From Streptomyces sp. ST2-7A (lineage in GTDB: Bacteria > Actinomycetota > Actinomycetes > Streptomycetales > Streptomycetaceae): DNA of 64,000 nucleotides. Positions 59,656-64,000 of the stretch are shown piece after piece (position 1 is the first letter of the stretch; the number at the start of each line of letters is the position of its first letter). The notes beneath the pieces are model-generated. The model did not search any database. It saw nothing but the letters and a program-made list of their open reading frames with translations, and was not told where the DNA came from. The position numbers were made by a program, and so were the translations under genes. The stretch covers positions 1 to 64,000 of the forward strand of contig NZ_JAJUWS010000035.1 of NCBI RefSeq assembly GCF_021390475.1. The letters run 5' to 3'.

Positions 59656-61047
59656 CTATCGACGGCGTCCGAATCCGTCTCGGGAAGCCGCTTCCGGATC
59701 CCAGGTGTGCCCGGCGTCCAAGGTGGCCTGATGAGCTTCTTTGTAGCTGTTGCTGCCGGTCTCTCTCATGTGGTTGGACTCGTATAGTTCATGACGGAGG
59801 AGGTCGATATCCGAGGAGTGGGGGTTGCCATTTCTTAGGCGAACCCACGCTTCGGCAATTCGAGGGTTCGAGTCGAATTTCCCGACCCTGGCCTCACCGT
59901 AGCTGTCCAGTAGATGTTCATCTTCGAAAAGGTGTTTTTTGATTTGTCGAACCTGATCGGGAGTGAATCCATGCCTTTGGGCGGTGGTTGCCACGGCCCC
60001 CACGTCATCTGCTTTCCTGATCTGATCATAAGCGGCATCGGCCCACTCCGTCTCGAAATCAATGTCATTTCGGACGCGTCGGATTTCGCCACCGCTTTGC
60101 AGTACCTCGTCAGCTGTCCGCCGTAAGCCGTTCCTTGCTGTGGTGAGCAATCCTGCGGCAGTCGTCATGCCCTTGAAGCCGGGGATACAGTCCAGGGCGG
60201 CGAAGCCCACGTCCCACAGGGTGGCGTCGCCGTTGGCGTAGTCGATGAGGGTGTCGGCCAGCACGATCAGGGCGGCGGCCAGGACCAGCCAGGCCAGGGG
60301 CCCGCCGATGATCATGACGATGATGCCGACCACCGCGACGACGACCTTGGCGACGGCGACGATGGTGTCCCAGTTGTCCACGACCCAGTCGGCGGCCTTC
60401 TGCCACCACTTGCGGTTCGGAATCCCGGCCTCGGAGGCTTCTTCGAGGTCCGCCTTGCAGCGCTGGGCTGCTTCCTCGCGCAGTTCCTTGGCCTGAGCGG
60501 CCAGCGCGATGGCGAGGTCGAGTTTCCCGCGCGCGTCGGTGACGGCGCTCTCGGCGTTGCCCTGATCGGTCTCCGCGTCGGTGAGCGCCCGGCGGACCTC
60601 GGCGGCGACCTCGCCCTCGTCCGGCGGTTCGGCCGCCTCGGTCGCGTCCTCCAGGGCGGAGGTGGCTCGCTCCAGCCAGGATTGGGCGGTGGAGAGTTCC
60701 TCGCGGGCCTCGATCGCCCGGTTCAACGCCCGATCCGCGTCGGTCTGCGCCTCCCTGAGCTTCGGCGCGTAGGTGAGCAGGGCCTGCGCGGCGAGGTCGT
60801 AGGAGGTGTGCAGCTTGTTCAGGTCGGGCGGGAGCTTGTCGAACCGGTCCCGGTAGGCCTCCGCGCTCTCCCCCACGAACGAGGCGAGCGCGCCCTCCTC
60901 ACCCATGGAGCGGACCTTGCCCAGGGCGGTGAAGACGTCCTCGGCGAACTCATCGAGTTCATTGCCCAGGCGCTCGATGCGATCGGGATCCCCCGGTGTC
61001 GGATCCGATCCCATCTCCACCGGCGACCAATCCGATGCCCGCGCCAT
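59656..61047 (-). CDS. Putative T7SS-exported polymorphic toxin
   Basis: Protein of 463 aa in a modular layout. Residues 1-85 form a WXG100-like helical export domain (MARASDWSPVEMGSDPTPGD, then LNKLHTSYDLAAQALLTYAP). Residues ~85-205 are a long coiled coil. Residues 225-268 are hydrophobic (AVAKVVVAVVGIIVMIIGG and ALIVLADTLIDY). The C-terminal ~150 residues are a separate domain with FTPDQVRQIKKHLFEDEHLL, the His-Glu pair in LLRHELYESNHM and SYKEAHQATLDAGH. The C-terminal part is coded in A/T-richer DNA than the rest, as expected for exchanged toxin tips. I do not recognise the toxin family. Confidence 0.75.
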   Translation of the reverse strand: MARASDWSPVEMGSDPTPGDPDRIERLGNELDEFAEDVFTALGKVRSMGEEGALASFVGESAEAYRDRFDKLPPDLNKLHTSYDLAAQALLTYAPKLREAQTDADRALNRAIEAREELSTAQSWLERATSALEDATEAAEPPDEGEVAAEVRRALTDAETDQGNAESAVTDARGKLDLAIALAAQAKELREEAAQRCKADLEEASEAGIPNRKWWQKAADWVVDNWDTIVAVAKVVVAVVGIIVMIIGGPLAWLVLAAALIVLADTLIDYANGDATLWDVGFAALDCIPGFKGMTTAAGLLTTARNGLRRTADEVLQSGGEIRRVRNDIDFETEWADAAYDQIRKADDVGAVATTAQRHGFTPDQVRQIKKHLFEDEHLLDSYGEARVGKFDSNPRIAEAWVRLRNGNPHSSDIDLLRHELYESNHMRETGSNSYKEAHQATLDAGHTWDPEAASRDGFGRRR

Positions 61048-61207
61048 ACCCCATCAACCCCCGTTGTTCAGCTGTGGCCCCCTACCCCACCCCCGATCCC
61101 CCCGGACCAACAGGTGGCAACCCCACGGACACTAAACGAGGTTGGGGAGACCTCACAACGTCTCCCACCCGGTCGTTCCCGCCCCCGCCCCGCGCCGGGG
61201 GCGCTCA

Positions 61208-61270
61208 CCCACGACCACGGGCCCCGTCCCCTCGGGAAGTGTCCGGGAGGTCGGGGCCCGTGGCCGTGGG
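61208..61270 (-). terminator. mbtH terminator hairpin
   Basis: A 19-bp stem with one G.T-type mismatch (61208-61226 with 61252-61270, starting CCCACGACCACGGGCC) lies 5 bases past the stop of the MbtH gene. Confidence 0.8.
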
Positions 61271-61275
61271 TCGGC

Positions 61276-61485
61276 TCAGCCGGCGCTCGCCGCCATGCGC
61301 TCGCGCAGCGACCGGGGGCGCATGTCGGTCCACACCCGCCCGATGTGGTCCAGGCACTCCTGCCGGGTGCCGGAGGTGCCCTCGGCGTGCCAACCGGGAG
61401 GGAGGTCCCGGCCCTCGCGCCAGATGGAGTACTGATCCTCGTCGTTGCGCACGACCAGGTAGCCGGTCTCGTTGCCGTCGGTCAT
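61276..61485 (-). CDS. MbtH-like protein
   Basis: Protein of 69 aa from ATG 61485. It carries the family signature: NDEDQYSIWREGRDLPPGWH, then CLDHIGRVWTDMRPRSLRER, with the characteristic three tryptophans. MbtH proteins bind adenylation domains of non-ribosomal peptide synthetases and help their folding. No synthetase is in the window. It is divergent from the LanB-like gene, 195 bp away, so it probably marks a cluster extending beyond the right edge. An upstream in-frame GTG would add ~14 residues. Confidence 0.92.
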   Translation of the reverse strand: MTDGNETGYLVVRNDEDQYSIWREGRDLPPGWHAEGTSGTRQECLDHIGRVWTDMRPRSLRERMAASAG

Positions 61486-61680
61486 CGCCTCGGTCCTCCC
61501 GGGTGCGGTGGAAACGTCCGGCACCAGCGTGGGCCGGGAACGCGACGACGGACAGGGAGAAACACGCAGCGTCGACGGCAATCGACCGTGCGGCTCCTTC
61601 CCTGGTGAAGGGGGACGGCGCGGCGGCAGTGTTCCGGTACACCGAGGCACCACCGACCCCGCTGTGGAAGGAGTCCCGCC

Positions 61681-64000
61681 ATGCCGGACGTTCCGGAGAA
61701 CGTGCAGCTGCCCACCGGGGGGTGGCGGTTGTGGGAGCACTTCGCCCTGCGGGGGCCGGGTTTCCCGGCCGACGGTGTGCTGGAGCTGGCCCCGCCGGGT
61801 CTGGCCGCGGCCGCCGACAAGTTCGACTCCGACCGGCAGCCCTCGGGCCCGGAGTGGGAGGGCTTCGTCGAGGCCTTCGACGAGGCGGCGGTGGCGACGG
61901 CGCACCGGTTGCGGGAGATCGCGGCCTCGCCGCGGTTCCGTGCGGCGGTGGCGTGGCAGAACCCGACGGTGTTGCGGACGGGGATCGCGCCGTTCCTGAA
62001 GTGGGAGCCGAGTGCGGCGGGGCGCACCAGCATGCCGCGTCAGCGCGAGGAGTTGGTGGCGCACTACTGGCAGCGGTTCTGTGTGAAGAACGACACCATC
62101 GGCTTCTTCGGCCCCGTCGGCTGGGGCCGCTGGGACCTGTCCCGTCACGACACGGTAACCGTGGATCCGGGGGAGGGATTTCTCGCCGACTCGCGCGTGT
62201 ACTTCGCGAGTTGGGCCATCGACGCGTTGGCCCGATCGGTATGGGAGGACCCCCGGACGCGCCGGTGGATCCCACCGCGTCGGGTCTCCTTCGTCCGGCT
62301 CGACGACGGGCGGGTACGGCTGCCCGGCCGCCCGCCACAGGAGATCTCCGAAGAGGACCGCACCGTTCTGGAGCTGTGCGACGGGACACGTTCGGTGGTC
62401 ACGATCGCCGACGGACTCGGAGTGTCCGAGGAGCGGGTGACGGGCATCGTGGAGAGCCTGGTGAAACGGCGCTGGGTGCACTGGCGGCTGGAGGTCCCCT
62501 CCAGCTCCTTCCCGGAGCGGGCCCTGCGGGAGATCCTGGTGCGGATCGGTGACCGGAAACTGCGCGAGGAGGCGTTGCAACGCCTCGCCGTTCTGGAGCG
62601 CGGACGCGACGCGGTACAGGCCGCCGGCACGGACGCGGCCCCCCTCTCCCGTGCCCTGGAGGCGCTGGAGACCGACTTCGCCGCCCTCACCGCCACCGAG
62701 GCCCAGCGCGCCAAGGGCGCGCGAACGGCCCCCTGCCGAGGGCTGGTCTACTCCGACGCGCGGCGAGCCGCACGCGCCACGCTGGGCACGGGCCTGCTGG
62801 ATCGACTCACCCCCCTGGGTCTGTGTCTGACCGCCGCCCGCTGGATGACCAACCGCGTCGCGGAGGTCGTGGGGGGCCGGCTGCGCGAGGAGTACCGCAA
62901 GCTGGCCGCCGCCGGTGACGGGGTCGTGGATCTCGGCACCCTGTGGATGTCCTGCCTGCCCTCCCCGCACCCCCGGGCGGGGGCGGACATCGACGCCGTC
63001 CAGGAGGAGCTGCGGGCCAAGTGGGCCCGGGTGCTGGAGGTCCCGGAGGGGGTGCGACGGGTGCGGCTGGAGTCGGAGACCATCGCCGACCGGGTCCGGG
63101 AGGAGTTCGAGGAGCCCGGCGCCGGTTGGTCCCTGGCCCGTTACATCAGCCCGGACCTCCTGGTGCTGGCCGACGATCGGGAGGCCGTGGAGCGTGGGGA
63201 GTTCGGCCTGGTGCTGGGCGAGATGCACTGCGCGCTCAACACCATGGGCGCCTCACTCTTCGTCCACCAGCACCCGGACCGGGAGGCCCTGGTGGACGAG
63301 ACGACCCGGGACTTCCCCGGCCCGCGTCTGCTGCCGCTGCTGCCCAAGGAACTGCCGCTGAAGTGGTCCGCCCGCAGCCGCCCCTCCCTGGACCGGCCGC
63401 AGGACTACCACGTGGCGCTCGTCGACGACACCGGCGACCCCCACCGGCCGCGCACGCTGCGCAGCGCGGACGTCATGGTGGAGGAGCGCGACGGGGAGAT
63501 GGTCGTCGTCCTGCCCGACGGGGTGGTCTTCCCCCTGCTCGATGTCTACGCCAACGCCCTCACGCAGCGGGTGATGGACCGTTTCAGCCTGCGTCCGGAG
63601 GGCGACCACACCCCGCGCATCACCATCGACGACATGGTCGTCTCCCGCGAGACGTGGTCCTTCGACGCGGCGGAGCTGGATTTCGCCGAGGAGAAACAGG
63701 AGGCCGGCCGCTTCGTGGGGGCCCGCCGGTGGCGACGCGAACACGACCTGCCCCGCTACGTCTTCGTCGTCTCCCCGACCGAACCCCGCCCCTTCTACGT
63801 CGACTTCGCCAGCCCCGTCTACGTCAACATCCTCGCCAAGGCGGCCCGTCGACTCGCCCGGCGGGAACCGGGGGCCCGGCTCCGGATCAGCGAGATGCTG
63901 CCCACCCCCGAACAGGCGTGGCTGACCGACGACCGGGGCCACGTCTACACCTCCGAGCTGCGTTTCGTGGCTGTCGACACCACGGCCGTGGAGGACGGGG
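61681..64000 (+). CDS. LanB-type lantibiotic dehydratase family protein (3' end outside window)
   Basis: The first 773 codons are in view, from ATG 61681 with GAAGGAG seven bases upstream; no stop is reached. The protein matches the N-terminal glutamylation domain of LanB-like enzymes: LPTGGWRLWEHFALRGPGFP, the conserved NDTIGFFGPVGWGRWDLS, EISEEDRTVLELCDGTRSV as a winged-helix-like part, and the end FYVDFASPVYVNILAKAARR. Such domains use glutamyl-tRNA or other aminoacyl-tRNAs to modify Ser/Thr or to extend a peptide. Lacking a visible elimination domain, a peptide aminoacyl-tRNA ligase (PEARL)-like role or a stand-alone dehydratase are both possible. The divergent MbtH gene is an unusual partner. 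Confidence 0.88.
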   Translation, partial: MPDVPENVQLPTGGWRLWEHFALRGPGFPADGVLELAPPGLAAAADKFDSDRQPSGPEWEGFVEAFDEAAVATAHRLREIAASPRFRAAVAWQNPTVLRTGIAPFLKWEPSAAGRTSMPRQREELVAHYWQRFCVKNDTIGFFGPVGWGRWDLSRHDTVTVDPGEGFLADSRVYFASWAIDALARSVWEDPRTRRWIPPRRVSFVRLDDGRVRLPGRPPQEISEEDRTVLELCDGTRSVVTIADGLGVSEERVTGIVESLVKRRWVHWRLEVPSSSFPERALREILVRIGDRKLREEALQRLAVLERGRDAVQAAGTDAAPLSRALEALETDFAALTATEAQRAKGARTAPCRGLVYSDARRAARATLGTGLLDRLTPLGLCLTAARWMTNRVAEVVGGRLREEYRKLAAAGDGVVDLGTLWMSCLPSPHPRAGADIDAVQEELRAKWARVLEVPEGVRRVRLESETIADRVREEFEEPGAGWSLARYISPDLLVLADDREAVERGEFGLVLGEMHCALNTMGASLFVHQHPDREALVDETTRDFPGPRLLPLLPKELPLKWSARSRPSLDRPQDYHVALVDDTGDPHRPRTLRSADVMVEERDGEMVVVLPDGVVFPLLDVYANALTQRVMDRFSLRPEGDHTPRITIDDMVVSRETWSFDAAELDFAEEKQEAGRFVGARRWRREHDLPRYVFVVSPTEPRPFYVDFASPVYVNILAKAARRLARREPGARLRISEMLPTPEQAWLTDDRGHVYTSELRFVAVDTTAVEDG

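Overview
The window is very GC-rich, tightly packed actinomycete DNA, with many GTG starts, ATGA and TGATG gene overlaps and long shadow reading frames on the antisense strand. Family content points to Streptomycetaceae, most likely Streptomyces: a SAV2148-type HEPN protein, WhiJ-like XRE/DUF5753 regulators with DUF397-type partners, a DUF574 methyltransferase, a CebR-type operator and the Cys-ending leader peptide of the sulfite reductase operon. This assignment rests on gene content, not on a marker gene; no rRNA or tRNA was recognised.

Layout. 0.2-8.4 kb: housekeeping genes (membrane TPR-like protein, PPK2, ZapE, RibD-like reductase, USP-like protein, MurC, MsrB). 8.4-15.3 kb: a 511-bp spacer with two strong hairpins and a 19-copy heptamer repeat, a lone ACR3-type transporter, a metallo-hydrolase, an XRE-cupin regulator divergent from a CxxC flavoprotein and a methyltransferase, then a decaying XRE/DUF397 locus and an acetyltransferase. 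15.3-22.3 kb: treZ and treY, separated by a DUF1707-FHA protein and a secreted cellulose-type AA10 LPMO with a consensus CebR box. 22.5-28.3 kb: HEPN protein, CDP-alcohol phosphotransferase and small metabolic genes.

28.6-37.0 kb is one minus-strand sulfate assimilation operon: leader peptide, sirA, zinc-ribbon protein, cysH, cysC, cysD, cysN, an SsuB/SsuC-like ABC pair and a sirohydrochlorin chelatase. The transporter's binding protein, expected between cysN and the ATPase, is absent. 38.2-44.2 kb is a plus-strand fermentation cassette, adhE-pflB-pflA, unexpected in a respiratory mycelial organism. It ends in a perfect 9-bp tandem repeat. 44.5-56.4 kb carries an AidB-like dehydrogenase, a YihY/BrkB membrane protein, the DUF574/XRE pair, RsgA, an F420-type oxidoreductase, the Ada-AlkA/Ogt alkylation-repair pair and a pirin.

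56.4-64 kb is accessory. It holds a HEAT-like gene abutting a 5'-truncated, frameshifted GNAT; a WhiJ-like trio (small acidic protein, XRE/DUF5753, ATP-binding protein); a probable T7SS-exported polymorphic toxin with an A/T-richer C-terminal module and putative immunity gene; and, at the right edge, an MbtH-like gene divergent from a large LanB-type dehydratase that runs out of the window. That last pair looks like the border of a peptide natural-product cluster and is the strongest lead for an undescribed system.
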